Assembly (NCBI RefSeq): GCF_008364825.1
Contig: NZ_VTTO01000002.1
Location: 62,001 to 126,000, forward strand
DNA from: Azospirillum sp. B21
GTDB lineage: Bacteria; Pseudomonadota; Alphaproteobacteria; Azospirillales; Azospirillaceae
Reading direction: 5' to 3'
DNA: 64,000 nt
The notes below the pieces were generated by a model that saw only the letters and a list, made by a program, of their open reading frames with translations, was not told the origin of the DNA and made no database searches. Position numbers and translations under genes: made by a program. Positions 1-10,645 of this stretch are shown one piece after another; within the stretch, counting starts at the first letter, position 1, and each line of letters starts with the position of its first letter.

Positions 1-515
1 ATGCTGGGATCGAAGACGCCGAAGCCGCCGGCCGCGAAGATCCAGTCCTGGCCCGGATGCCAGCGCCGGACATCCTCCTTCCAAGTGATGGCGACGCTGC
101 GGATCTCGGTGTCGGAAAGCCGGCGACGTGTCTCCTCCACCGCCGGGTTGAACTGCGAATGCCAGGCGGTGAACAGGGTACGCTGCGCGGCTTCCGCCTC
201 CGCCACCAGATCGTGAAGCTCCGACAGGGTGGCGGCGGGCGGCTTCTCGATCAGCACATGCTTGCCGGCGCGGAGCGCCTCCACCGTCAGGCCGTGGCGG
301 ACGGCGGGCGGGGTGCAGAGCGCCACGGCGTCCAGGCCGGGCAGCGCCGCCAGCATCGAAGCCTGGGAGCGGAAGGTCGGCACGCCATCCGTGCCGGCGC
401 CGTCCGGGCTGACCACGGCGGCCAGTTCGAACAGGCCGGTGACGGCGATTGCCGGGATGTGCTGGTCGCGGGCGATCTTTCCCAGACCGACGAGGCCGAG
501 GGTGGGGAGCGTCAT
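1..515 (-). CDS. Aldose (L-arabinose/D-galactose) 1-dehydrogenase, partial
   Basis: The 3' end lies beyond the window; about 171 residues are visible from the ATG at 515. It begins with a Rossmann motif, GLVGLGKIARDQHIPAI, then EKPPAATL near residue 90 and WKEDVRRWHPGQDWIF near residue 150. These are hallmarks of the Gfo/Idh/MocA subgroup that oxidises L-arabinose and D-galactose at C1 to the lactone with NAD(P)+. I recognise the pattern from the Azospirillum L-arabinose 1-dehydrogenase, by memory only. It is the fourth gene after chvE, gguA and gguB on the same strand, 28 bp after gguB, so uptake and first oxidation are probably co-transcribed. Which sugar is preferred cannot be read from the sequence. 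Confidence 0.85.
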   Translation of the reverse strand, partial: MTLPTLGLVGLGKIARDQHIPAIAVTGLFELAAVVSPDGAGTDGVPTFRSQASMLAALPGLDAVALCTPPAVRHGLTVEALRAGKHVLIEKPPAATLSELHDLVAEAEAAQRTLFTAWHSQFNPAVEETRRRLSDTEIRSVAITWKEDVRRWHPGQDWIFAAGGFGVFDPS

Positions 516-543
516 GGCGATTGTCCGGTCGGGGCGGAAGGCC

Positions 544-1739
544 TCAGGCCTTGCCCTTGTTGTAGACGTCGAAGCAGACGGCGGCGAGCAGCACCAGACC
601 CTTGATGACCTGCTGCCAATCGATGCCGATGCCGAGGATCGACATGCCGTTGTTCATCACGCCCATGATGAAGGCGCCGATCACCGCACCGGTCACCCGC
701 CCGACGCCGCCCGACGCCGAGGCCCCACCGATGAAGCAGGCGGCGATCACGTCGAGTTCGAACGAGACGCCGGCCTTCGGCGTCGCGGTGTTGAGCCGAG
801 CGGCGAAGATCAGGCCGGCCAGTGCTGCCAGCACGCCCATGTTGACGAAGGTGTAGAAGGACAGGCGGCGGGTGTCGATGCCCGACAGCTTGGCGGCCTT
901 CTCGTTGCCGCCCAGCGCGTAGATGCGCCGGCCGATGGTGGTGTCGCGGGTGACGAAGGCATAGATGCCGATCAGCAGCGCCATGATGATCAGGACGTTC
1001 GGCAGCCCTTTGTAGGAGGCCAGCAGCATGCCGATATAGGCGACCACCGCGAACAGCCCGGCGCTCTTCAGCAGGAACAGCGGCAGCGGCTCCTGTTCGA
1101 TGGCGAAGCGGTGGCGGCGGATGCGGGCGGCGACGCTGAGGCCGATGATGACCGCCGGCGTCACCAGGCACAGCAGAAGCGTGGTGGTGTGGAAGCCGGC
1201 CGTGCCGAAGACATCCGGGATGAAGCCGGAGCTGAGGCGCTGGAACTCCACCGGGAAGGGGCCGACCGACTGGCCGGCGAGAAGGGCGAGGCTGAGGCCG
1301 CGGAAGACCAGCATGCCCGCCAGCGTCACGATGAAGGAGGGAATGCGGAAATAGGCGACCCAGTACCCCTGCGCCGCGCCGATGGCGGCGCCGGCCAGCA
1401 GGCAGAGGATGGCGGTGGGGATGAAATGCAGGTGGAACTGCACCATCAGGATGGCGGCCAGCGCGCCGATGAAGCCGACGATGGAGCCCACCGACAGATC
1501 GATGTGCCCGGCGACGATCACCAGCAGCATGCCCAGCGCCATGATGACGATGTAGCTGTTCTGCAGGACGAGGTTGGTGAGGTTCAGCGGCTGCAGAAGC
1601 GTGCCGTTGGTCATGTATTGGAAGAAGGCCACGATCGCCAGCAGCGAGATCAGCATGCCGTAATCGCGCATGTGGCTCTTCAGGAACCTGGCCATGGAGG
1701 CCTGACGCGGCGGGGCGGCCGGAAGATTCAGTTCGGCGC

Positions 1740-1743
<4 letters not shown>
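544..1743 (-). CDS. gguB: Sugar ABC transporter permease GguB
   Basis: A 399-residue inner-membrane permease of the monosaccharide (BPD_transp_2/RbsC-type) family. It has roughly ten hydrophobic segments and the family signature around residues 75-90, where [13 protein letters not shown] precedes a glycine-rich helix. The C-terminal half carries the second signature, [14 protein letters not shown]. Its length matches GguB/XylH-type permeases, which are longer than RbsC. The ATG at 1743 overlaps the gguA stop in ATGA, so the two are translationally coupled. It forms the membrane channel for sugars delivered by the ChvE-like protein encoded upstream. Confidence 0.92.
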
Positions 1744-3350
<1,607 letters not shown>

Positions 3351-3432
3351 GGAACCCCCTGATCGCCCGCCTGCATGGTCCGGCGGAGCACGGTGGAGGG
3401 CGCCGGATGGCCCCGCCCCCCGCGCCACCCGC

Positions 3433-4524
3433 TCACTTGATCTGTGATTCCTTGTAGTAGCCGCCGTCGACCAGGACCTGTTTCCAGTTCGTGGAGTCGA
3501 CGCTGACCGGCTTCAGCAGATAGGAGGGAACGACCTTCTTGCCGTTGTCGTAGGTCTTGGTGTCGTTGACCTGCGGGGTGCGGCCGGCCAGCAGATCGTC
3601 GACCATGCCGACCGTCACTTTCGCCAGTTCGCGGGTATCCTTGAAGACGGTGGAGCGCTGCTCGCCCGCCAGGATCGACTTGACCGACGGGATTTCGGCG
3701 TCCTGGCCGGTGACGACCGGCATCGGCTGCGAGGGCGAGCCGTAGCCCACGCCCTTCAGCGAGGAGATGATGCCGATGCTGATGCCGTCATAGGGCGACA
3801 GCACGGCGTCCAGCGTCTTGTTGCCGTAATAGGCGCTCAGCAGGTTGTCCATGCGGGACTGGGCGACCGCGCCGTCCCAGCGCAGGGTGGACACCTTGTC
3901 CATGCCGACCTGGCCGCTCTGCACCTTCAGCTTGCCGCTGTCGATGTAGGGCTGCAGCACCGACATGGCGCCGTTGTAGAAGAAATAGGCGTTGTTGTCG
4001 TCGGGGGAGCCGCCGAACAGTTCGATGTTGAAGGGGCCCTTGCCGTCCTTCAGGCCGAGAGCCTTCTCGATATAGGCGGCCTGGAGCACGCCGACCTGGA
4101 AATTGTCGAAGGTGGCGTAGTAATCGACATTGGCGGACCCGCGGATCAGCCGGTCGTAGGCGATGACCTTCACGCCCTGTTCGGCCGCCTTCTGCAGAAC
4201 GTCGGTCAGCGTCGTCCCGTCGATGGCGGCGATCACCAGAACCTTGTCGTTCTTGGTGACCATGTTCTCGATCTGGGCGAGCTGGTTGGGGATGTCGTCC
4301 TCGGCATATTGCAGGTCGGTCTTGTATCCCTTTTCCTGGAAATACTTGACCATGTTGTTGCCGTCGTCGATCCAGCGCGCCGACGACTTGGTCGGCATGG
4401 CGATGCCGATGGTCGGCTTGTCCTGCGCCATCGCCGGGGCGGCTGCGGTGCCGGTGGCGATCAGCAGGCCGACGGTGAGTCCGGCAAGTTTAGAGGTGAA
4501 GGAAGAACGCTTAGGAGACGACAT
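3433..4524 (-). CDS. chvE: Periplasmic multiple-sugar-binding protein ChvE/SbpA
   Basis: A 363-residue periplasmic binding protein with a Sec signal peptide ending near residue 33 (APAMAQ, then [11 protein letters not shown]). [18 protein letters not shown] and the long D-galactose/glucose-binding fold match ChvE of Agrobacterium and SbpA of Azospirillum. Those proteins bind galactose, arabinose, xylose and related sugars, and also signal to chemoreceptors or to VirA. A GGAGGA ribosome site precedes ATG 4524. It is the first gene of the chvE-gguA-gguB-dehydrogenase operon. The 118 bp upstream, before the end of the LysR gene, should hold its promoter and LysR operator, but I could not assign a definite site. 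Confidence 0.93.
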   Translation of the reverse strand: MSSPKRSSFTSKLAGLTVGLLIATGTAAAPAMAQDKPTIGIAMPTKSSARWIDDGNNMVKYFQEKGYKTDLQYAEDDIPNQLAQIENMVTKNDKVLVIAAIDGTTLTDVLQKAAEQGVKVIAYDRLIRGSANVDYYATFDNFQVGVLQAAYIEKALGLKDGKGPFNIELFGGSPDDNNAYFFYNGAMSVLQPYIDSGKLKVQSGQVGMDKVSTLRWDGAVAQSRMDNLLSAYYGNKTLDAVLSPYDGISIGIISSLKGVGYGSPSQPMPVVTGQDAEIPSVKSILAGEQRSTVFKDTRELAKVTVGMVDDLLAGRTPQVNDTKTYDNGKKVVPSYLLKPVSVDSTNWKQVLVDGGYYKESQIK

Positions 4525-4642
4525 GGACCGAAATCCTCCCCATTTCTACGGCACGCGCTTCGCAGCCCCCACGTTCTGTATCGCGGACGGCATGGGGCGC
4601 GATGGTTTGTGTCCCTAGCAATCCTCCGTTTCCCCATAACTG

Positions 4643-5656
4643 TCAAATATGATTATTCGGCAAAGCGATATGCATTTGAGTATCGGCAGGTGATCCCGAC
4701 AGCTGGCGCATCTTGCGTTCCGAGGCGGCGCGCACCGCCGACAGAACGGTGTGGGCGCCGGGAGACAGCGGCCGGTCCTTCAGCCAGAAGATGCCGTAGG
4801 GCTCCACGCTGAAGCGCTTGTTGAAAGGCATGATCGTGTAGCAGCCGCCGGGCGTGAACACCTGGGCGAGCGCGCGGGCGAAGACGGTGATCGACTCGGT
4901 CTCCGCCACCATCGCCATCGAGATGACCGGCGACGCGCTTTCGATCACCCGGTGCGGCAGCCGGGCGCCCTCGGCGCGGAACAGCGCCTCCACCCGGTCG
5001 CGCAGCAGCGTGCCGACGGGCTGCAGGATCCAGGTGGCGTCCGACAGGTCTGCGGCGGTCAGCGGGCGGCCGAGCTGCAGCAGCGGATTGCCTGCGCGGC
5101 AGACGAAGCACAGCTCCTCGCTGCTGATCTCCTGGTATTCGAAGGCGGTGGGGTCGAGATGGCCGGGCAGGCGGCCGATGGCGAAATCCATCACCCCCTG
5201 ATGCACCCGTTCGGCCAGCACGTCGCTGGTCTCCACCGCCACGGCGATCTTCAGGTTGGGATGCTCGCGGGTCAGGCTGCTGATGACGGGAACCACCAGC
5301 TCCACCGCCGGAGCCATCACCGTGCCGACCGACACCCGGCCGCTGTGCCCGGCCAGCAGCGCGTTCAGCTCCTCCCCCGTTTCCTGCAACTCGCTGAGGA
5401 TCATCCGGGCGTGGCGGATCATCAGGCTGCCGTACCAGTTCGGCTCGATCCCGCGGCCATGGCGGTCGAACAGCTCGATCCCCAGCGTTTCCTCCAGGTC
5501 GCCCAGCAGCTTGGAGGCCGCCGGCTGCGACATGTTCAGGCTGGCGGCAGCGCGGTGCAGGTTGCGGTGTTCGTCGAGCGCCGCGAACAGCTGGAGATGG
5601 CGCAGCTTCAGCCGGGCCTTCTGGAACCAGTTCGGGGGGAAGCGTTGCGGGGTCAC
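4643..5656 (-). CDS. gbpR: LysR-type regulator, GbpR-like
   Basis: A LysR family regulator of 337 residues if translation starts at GTG 5656. That codon has GGAGG nine bases upstream and gives the normal N-terminus KARLKLRHLQLFAALDEHRN. A longer in-frame extension to 5734 lacks a ribosome site. The winged helix spans about residues 10-70 (AAASLNMSQPAASKLLGDLE), followed by a substrate-binding domain. GbpR controls chvE/sbpA in response to sugars in Agrobacterium and Azospirillum. Its position between the chvE operon and the divergent arabinolactonase operon suggests it controls both. The effector is inferred to be galactose or arabinose. Confidence 0.88.
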   Translation of the reverse strand: MTPQRFPPNWFQKARLKLRHLQLFAALDEHRNLHRAAASLNMSQPAASKLLGDLEETLGIELFDRHGRGIEPNWYGSLMIRHARMILSELQETGEELNALLAGHSGRVSVGTVMAPAVELVVPVISSLTREHPNLKIAVAVETSDVLAERVHQGVMDFAIGRLPGHLDPTAFEYQEISSEELCFVCRAGNPLLQLGRPLTAADLSDATWILQPVGTLLRDRVEALFRAEGARLPHRVIESASPVISMAMVAETESITVFARALAQVFTPGGCYTIMPFNKRFSVEPYGIFWLKDRPLSPGAHTVLSAVRAASERKMRQLSGSPADTQMHIALPNNHI

Positions 5657-5843
5657 GGGTGGTTGCCTCCGGTCGGGCGCCGGCGCCGGGTTGCGGGATG
5701 CCGGTATACGACAATTGATATCGCAGATGCCCATCTTCGTATTGGACGATTATCAAAAGGCCTCTTATCGTTCGGGTCGTCAACAAATTTTCAAATGGCT
5801 GCCGGCAGCGACAGCCTCGGGGTGCGAGGAGGAGTGAAGCGGC

Positions 5844-6725
5844 ATGGCGCAGGAAGCGCGTTGCGTCTGGCAGGCCCGTGCGCTGCTGGGGGAGGGTCCG
5901 CTCTGGTCCCCGCGGCAGGATGCCGTCTACTTCGTCGACATCCGCGGCTCCCGCATCCTGCACCACGGCCTGTCCGATGGGGCGCAGGCGGGGTGGGAGC
6001 TTGACGACGCCGCCTGCTGGCTGGTGGAGAGCGCCGACGGCAACGGCCTCATAGCCGGGCTGCGCTCCCGCCGCGTGGTCCGCCTGCTGCTGGAGCCGGG
6101 GCAGGCGGTGATCGCCGAGGAATTGGCGCGGATCGAGCCGGACCGGCCGGGCAACCGGCTGAACGACGGCAAGGCCGATGCCCAGGGCCGACTGTGGGTC
6201 GGCAGCATGGACGATGCGGAGGAGGCGCCGGCCGGCAGCTTCTACCGCATCGATCCCGACGGCGCAGTCATCAGGGTGGACGAGGGCTACACCGTCACCA
6301 ACGGGCCGGCGCTGTCGCCGGACGGGCGGACGATCTACCACACCGACAGCGCGGCGCGGACGGTTTATGCCTTCGAAGTCGGCAGGGGCGGCAGCCTGTC
6401 CGGCAAGTGCGTCCACATTCGCTTCGGCGACGCGGATGGCTATCCCGACGGCATGACCTGCGATGCCGAGGGCGGGCTGTGGATCGCCCATTGGGATGGT
6501 GCGCGCGTCAGCCGCTTCCACCCGGACGGCACGCTGGACCGCGCCATCGCGCTGCCGGTGTCCCGCGTCACCTCCTGCGTCTTCGCCGGTCCGGACCTCG
6601 ACCGGCTGTTCGTCACCACCGCCGCGCACGGCCGGCACGAGGAGCCGCTGGCCGGGGCGCTGTTCGAGTGCGACCCCGGCGTCCGCGGCCTGCCGCCCGG
6701 ACGGTTCGGTTCCCCGTCGCGCTGA
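5844..6725 (+). CDS. araB: L-arabinolactonase (SMP-30/gluconolactonase family)
   Basis: A 293-residue six-bladed beta-propeller of the SMP-30/regucalcin family. Key metal-site motifs are visible: LGEGPLWSP (Glu, residues 14-22), NRLNDGKADAQGRLWVGSMD (Asn/Asp around residues 99-118) and SPDGRTIYHTDS. These enzymes hydrolyse sugar lactones, here probably L-arabino-gamma-lactone to L-arabonate. The ATG has GAGGAG nine bases upstream. It opens the plus-strand operon with the dehydratase (15 bp downstream) and aldehyde dehydrogenase genes, which supports the arabinose assignment. A closely related galactonolactonase role is possible because the pathway enzymes are promiscuous. Confidence 0.85.
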   Translation: MAQEARCVWQARALLGEGPLWSPRQDAVYFVDIRGSRILHHGLSDGAQAGWELDDAACWLVESADGNGLIAGLRSRRVVRLLLEPGQAVIAEELARIEPDRPGNRLNDGKADAQGRLWVGSMDDAEEAPAGSFYRIDPDGAVIRVDEGYTVTNGPALSPDGRTIYHTDSAARTVYAFEVGRGGSLSGKCVHIRFGDADGYPDGMTCDAEGGLWIAHWDGARVSRFHPDGTLDRAIALPVSRVTSCVFAGPDLDRLFVTTAAHGRHEEPLAGALFECDPGVRGLPPGRFGSPSR

Positions 6726-6740
6726 GCCTCGAAGATATCG

Positions 6741-7685
6741 ATGAAGGATTTCACCGCCATGCCGCCCAGCGCCCGTCCCTATCGCGGCGTCTTCCCCGTC
6801 GTCCCCACCATTTTCACCGAAACGGGGGAGCTGGACCTCGACGGCCAGAAGCGCTGCGTCGATTTCATGATCGATGCCGGCTCCACCGGCCTGTGCATCC
6901 TCGCCAACTTCTCCGAACAGTTCGTGCTGACCGACGACGAGCGCGCGGTGCTGATGGAAACGATGCTGGCCCATGTCGCCGGCCGCGTGCCGGTGATCGT
7001 CACCACCACCCATTTCAGCACCCGCGCCTGCGCCGAGCGCAGCCGCCGCGCCCAGGATCTGGGGGCGGCGATGGTGATGGTGATGCCGCCCTACCACGGC
7101 GCCACCATCCGTGTGCCGGAAGCCGGCATCGTCGAGTTCTTCCAGCGCGTGTCGGACGCCATCGACATCCCGATCATGATCCAGGACGCGCCGGTCAGCG
7201 GCACCCCGCTGCCGGCCCCGCTGCTGGCGCGGATGGCGCGGGAGATCGCGCAGGTCTCCTACTTCAAGATCGAGGTGCCGCAGGCGGCGGCCAAGCTGCG
7301 CACGCTGATCGAACTGGGCGGCGACGCCATCGAAGGGCCGTGGGACGGCGAGGAGGCGATCACGCTGCTGGCCGACCTCGACGCCGGGGCGACGGGGGCG
7401 ATGACCGGCGGCGGCTATCCCGACGGCATCCGGCAGATCATCGATCCGTATCTGGCGGGAGACCGCGAGGCGGCTGTGATGGCCTATGGGCGCTGGCTGC
7501 CGCTGATCAACCACGAGAACCGGCAGTGCGGCATCGCCACCGCGAAGATCCTGATGAAGGAGGGCGGCGTCATCAAATCCGACGCCATGCGCCACCCGAT
7601 GGCCAGCCCGCACCCGATGAGCCGCGAGGGGTTGCTCGATGCGGCGCGGCGGCTCGATCCGCTGGTGCTGAGTTGGGGGCGGTGA
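6741..7685 (+). CDS. araD: L-2-keto-3-deoxyarabonate dehydratase
   Basis: A 314-residue member of the DapA/NAL aldolase superfamily. GVFPVVPTIFTETGELDL, LCILANFSEQFVLTDDER and SYFKIEVPQ (Schiff-base Lys) match the Azospirillum L-KDA dehydratase subgroup that I remember. That enzyme converts L-2-keto-3-deoxyarabonate to 2-oxoglutarate semialdehyde, not to aldol products. The alternative ATG at 6759 has AAGGA ten bases upstream and may be the true start. The lactonase upstream and semialdehyde dehydrogenase downstream give pathway order. The preceding step, L-arabonate dehydratase of the IlvD/Edd family, is missing from the window. Confidence 0.88.
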   Translation: MKDFTAMPPSARPYRGVFPVVPTIFTETGELDLDGQKRCVDFMIDAGSTGLCILANFSEQFVLTDDERAVLMETMLAHVAGRVPVIVTTTHFSTRACAERSRRAQDLGAAMVMVMPPYHGATIRVPEAGIVEFFQRVSDAIDIPIMIQDAPVSGTPLPAPLLARMAREIAQVSYFKIEVPQAAAKLRTLIELGGDAIEGPWDGEEAITLLADLDAGATGAMTGGGYPDGIRQIIDPYLAGDREAAVMAYGRWLPLINHENRQCGIATAKILMKEGGVIKSDAMRHPMASPHPMSREGLLDAARRLDPLVLSWGR

Positions 7686-7712
7686 GTAGCGGGAGAGTTC
7701 AGGCCGCCGATT

Positions 7713-7835
7713 GCCCCCTCCCCATCCCTCCCCCGCTTCGCGGGAGAGGGGGCGGGATGCTTGGTGGCGTGGCTTAAATACCGAAGCGGCGGCAGTTCCC
7801 TCTCCCGCGAAGCGGGGGAGGGTTAGGGAGGGGGC
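7713..7835. repeat. Palindromic repeat family B, copy 1
   Basis: An approximately 123 bp element begins TTGCCCCC and ends GGGGGCAA. It contains two GC-rich hairpins, CCCTCCCCCGC-TTC-GCGGGAGAGGG and its inverted partner near the right end, separated by about 40 bp containing GCGGCAGT. It lies between the dehydratase and semialdehyde dehydrogenase genes, inside the catabolic operon. The other copies are at 29357-29462 and 45106-45211. No open reading frame or transposase is associated. Confidence 0.85.
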
Positions 7836-7863
7836 AAAAACGCCCCCACAACGGAGACCCACC

Positions 7864-9444
7864 ATGACCATCACCGGCGAGATGCTGATCGGCGCGCAAG
7901 CCCACCGCGGTGACGAGGGCGAATTCCGCGCCGTCGACCCCGCCAGCGGCGAGGCGCTGGAACCCGCCTTCGGCGGTGGCAGCGCGGCGGACGTCGACCG
8001 CGCCTGTGCCCTCGCCTGGTCCGCCTTCGACGCCTTCCGCGAGACCGGCCTGGACCAGCGCGCGGCCTTCCTGGAAACGGTCGCCCAGAACATCCTCGAC
8101 ATCGGCGACGACCTGATCACCCGCGCCATGGCCGAAAGCGGCCTGCCGCGTGCCCGGCTGGAGGGCGAGCGCGGCCGCACCGTCGGACAGCTTCGCCTGT
8201 TCGCCCAGGTGGTGCGCGAGGGAAGCTGGATCGAGGCGCGCATCGACCCGGCCATGCCCGCGCGCCTGCCGCTGCCCCGCCCCGACATCCGCCAGCGCCA
8301 CATCCCGCTGGGACCGGTCGCGGTGTTCGGCGCGTCGAACTTCCCGCTCGCCTTCTCGGTCGCCGGCGGCGACACCGCCTCGGCCTTCGCCGCCGGCTGT
8401 CCGGTGGTGGTCAAGGGCCATGGCGCCCATCCCGGCACCTCGGAGCTGGTCGGCCGCGCCATCCGGGCGGCGGTCGCCTCCTGCGGCCTGCCCGAGGGGG
8501 TGTTCTCCCTGCTGTTCGGCACCGGCAACGAGATCGGTACGGCGCTGGTCGCCGATCCGCGCATCAAGGCGGTGGGGTTCACCGGCTCCCGCCGTGGCGG
8601 GCTGGCTCTGATGGAGGTGGCGTCCAGGCGGGCGGAGCCGATCCCGGTCTATGCCGAGATGAGCAGCATCAACCCGGTCTTCCTGATGCCGGCGGCGCTG
8701 GCCGCAAGGGCCGACGCGCTGGGCAAGGGCTTCGTCGCCTCGCTGACCATGGGGGCGGGGCAGTTCTGCACCAACCCCGGCATCCTGCTGGGCGTGGAGG
8801 GGCCGGACCTCGACCGATTCGTCGCGGCGGCGGTGGAGGCCATCGGCGGCAGTGCGGCGTCCACCATGCTGACGCCGGGCATCCACGCCGCCTATGATTC
8901 CGGCGTCGCCAAGCTGGCCGGCAGTGGCGAGGTGACGATTCTGGCGCGCGGCATGGCCTGCAACGGGCCGAACCAGGCGCAGGCGGCCTTCTTCACCACC
9001 ACCGCGGACGCCTTCCTGGCCGACACGGAGTTGCAGGAGGAGGTGTTCGGCGCGGCGTCGCTGCTGATCCGCTGCCCGGATGTCGTCACGATGAAGGTCG
9101 TCGCCGAACGTCTGGAAGGGCAGCTGACCGCGACGGTCCAGATGGACGCGGCGGACAAGGCCGCGGTGGCCGTGCTGATCCCGACCCTGGAGCGCAAGGC
9201 CGGCCGCATCCTGGCGAACGGCTGGCCGACCGGGGTGGAGGTTTGCCACGCGATAGTGCATGGCGGACCCTTCCCGGCGACCTCGGACGCCCGCAGCACC
9301 TCGGTCGGCACCCTGGCGATCCGCCGTTTCCTGCGCCCGGTCTGCTACCAGGACATCCCCGCCGACCTGCTGCCGGAGGCGGTGCGCGACGGCAACCCGC
9401 TGGGGCTGTGGCGCCGCGTCGACGGGACGCTTGGCCGGGACTGA
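7864..9444 (+). CDS. 2-oxoglutarate semialdehyde dehydrogenase
   Basis: A 526-residue aldehyde dehydrogenase. Motifs are [10 protein letters not shown] (catalytic Asn), [10 protein letters not shown] (NAD(P) site), YAEMSSINP (Glu region) and [10 protein letters not shown] (nucleophilic Cys). The length and the C-terminal half resemble the long YcbD-type alpha-ketoglutaric semialdehyde dehydrogenases, not the approximately 480-residue type first described for Azospirillum arabinose catabolism. The start is ATG 7864, with GGAG eight bases upstream. In-frame sequence before it is repeat element, not protein. It completes conversion of L-arabinose to 2-oxoglutarate. Confidence 0.88.
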   Translation: MTITGEMLIGAQAHRGDEGEFRAVDPASGEALEPAFGGGSAADVDRACALAWSAFDAFRETGLDQRAAFLETVAQNILDIGDDLITRAMAESGLPRARLEGERGRTVGQLRLFAQVVREGSWIEARIDPAMPARLPLPRPDIRQRHIPLGPVAVFGASNFPLAFSVAGGDTASAFAAGCPVVVKGHGAHPGTSELVGRAIRAAVASCGLPEGVFSLLFGTGNEIGTALVADPRIKAVGFTGSRRGGLALMEVASRRAEPIPVYAEMSSINPVFLMPAALAARADALGKGFVASLTMGAGQFCTNPGILLGVEGPDLDRFVAAAVEAIGGSAASTMLTPGIHAAYDSGVAKLAGSGEVTILARGMACNGPNQAQAAFFTTTADAFLADTELQEEVFGAASLLIRCPDVVTMKVVAERLEGQLTATVQMDAADKAAVAVLIPTLERKAGRILANGWPTGVEVCHAIVHGGPFPATSDARSTSVGTLAIRRFLRPVCYQDIPADLLPEAVRDGNPLGLWRRVDGTLGRD

Positions 9445-9489
9445 CCGGCGCACATGAACCTCGCCACAAAACCTCAGGGAGTGAAACAG

Positions 9490-10458
9490 ATGTCCAGGAA
9501 ATGGGTGATCTCCGCCGCCACCGCCGCTGCGGCGCTCTTCATCGGGCTTGGCGCGGTGCAGGCCGCCGACAAGAAGCTGGTGGTCGGCTTCTCGCAGATC
9601 GGATCGGAATCGGGCTGGCGCGCGGCGGAGACCAAGACCGCCAAGGCGGAAGCCGAGAAGCGCGGCATCGACCTGAAGATCTCCGACGCCCAGCAGAAGC
9701 AGGAGAACCAGATCAAGGCCGTGCGCTCCTTCGTCGCCCAGGGCGTGGACGCGATCTTCATCGCGCCGGTGGTGGCGACGGGCTGGGATTCGGTGCTGAA
9801 GGAGGCCAAGGAGGCGAAGATCCCGGTCGTGCTGCTGGACCGCCAGATCGAGACCAAGGACCCCAGCCTCTACATGACCGCCGTCACCTCCGACACCGTG
9901 CATGAGGGCCGGGTGGCCGGCGAGTGGTTGGCCAAGCAGACCGGCGGCAAATGCGCGGTGGTGGAACTGCAGGGCACCGTCGGCTCGTCCCCCGCCATCA
10001 ACCGCAAGAAGGGCTTCGACGAGATCGTCGCCAAGAATCCGGGGATGAAGATCGTCCGCACCCAATCCGGCGATTTCACTCGCGCCAAGGGCAAGGAGGT
10101 GATGGAGAGCTTCATCAAGGCGGAAAACGGCGGCAAGGGCATCTGCGCCGTCTACGCCCACAACGACGACATGGCCGTCGGCGCCATCCAGGCGATCAAG
10201 GAGGCCGGGCTGAAGCCGGGCAAGGACATCCTCGTCGTCTCCATCGACGGCGTGCCCGACATCTTCAAGGCGATGGCCGAGGGCGAGGCGAACGCCACGG
10301 TGGAGCTGACGCCGAACATGGCCGGTCCTGCCTATGACGCGCTGATCGCCTTCAAGAAGGACGGCAAGGCGCCGCCGAAGTGGATCCAGACGGAATCGGC
10401 CCTGTTCACGCCCGAGACCGCCAAGGCCGAGTATGAGCGCCGCAAGGACGCCTACTGA
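9490..10458 (+). CDS. Sugar-binding protein of second ABC transporter (YtfQ-like)
   Basis: A periplasmic binding protein of 322 residues if started at ATG 9490, which has AGGGAG eight bases upstream. The signal peptide ends near residue 25 (GLGAVQAADKKL). The mature protein has the galactofuranose/arabinose-binding YtfQ pattern: VGFSQIGSESGWRAAETK near the N-terminus, then VVLLDRQIE and YAHNDDMAVGAIQAI. It heads a four-gene transport set. Repeat element A1 lies directly downstream, before the ATPase gene, a position that in other operons protects binding-protein mRNA. The exact sugar (arabinofuranose, galactofuranose or arabinose) cannot be decided. Confidence 0.88.
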   Translation: MSRKWVISAATAAAALFIGLGAVQAADKKLVVGFSQIGSESGWRAAETKTAKAEAEKRGIDLKISDAQQKQENQIKAVRSFVAQGVDAIFIAPVVATGWDSVLKEAKEAKIPVVLLDRQIETKDPSLYMTAVTSDTVHEGRVAGEWLAKQTGGKCAVVELQGTVGSSPAINRKKGFDEIVAKNPGMKIVRTQSGDFTRAKGKEVMESFIKAENGGKGICAVYAHNDDMAVGAIQAIKEAGLKPGKDILVVSIDGVPDIFKAMAEGEANATVELTPNMAGPAYDALIAFKKDGKAPPKWIQTESALFTPETAKAEYERRKDAY

Positions 10459-10485
10459 TCGGGAGTTTGGGGGGGGCGCAGAAAT

Positions 10486-10601
10486 CCCCCTCTCCCCCCC
10501 GGGGAGAGGGTCGGGGTGAGGGGGATGCATTGCGTGCCCAGCCCGAGAATCCTCGCCGCGCGTCCCCCCTCACCCTAACCCTCTCCCCAGGGGGGAGAGG
10601 G
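10486..10601. repeat. Palindromic repeat family A, copy 1
   Basis: A 116 bp element has GC-rich inverted arms, CCCTCTCCCC and GGGGAGAGGG, on each side of a conserved core containing GGGGGATGCATTGCGTGCC and GAGAATCCTCGCC. The same core recurs almost unchanged at 32285-32325. It lies between the binding-protein and ATPase genes of the sugar transporter. It forms strong hairpins in either strand. Confidence 0.85.
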
Positions 10602-10645
10602 AATACGCCCCACAGTGTTCCATCGTGCATCCGCCGAGGTCCGTC

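Noticed and set aside
4653..8582. A 1309-codon open frame on the minus strand.
   Set aside because: It runs antisense through the lactonase, dehydratase and dehydrogenase genes and through gbpR in a wrong frame. Its sequence is rich in Arg, His, Gly and Gln, as expected of shadow frames in high-GC DNA.
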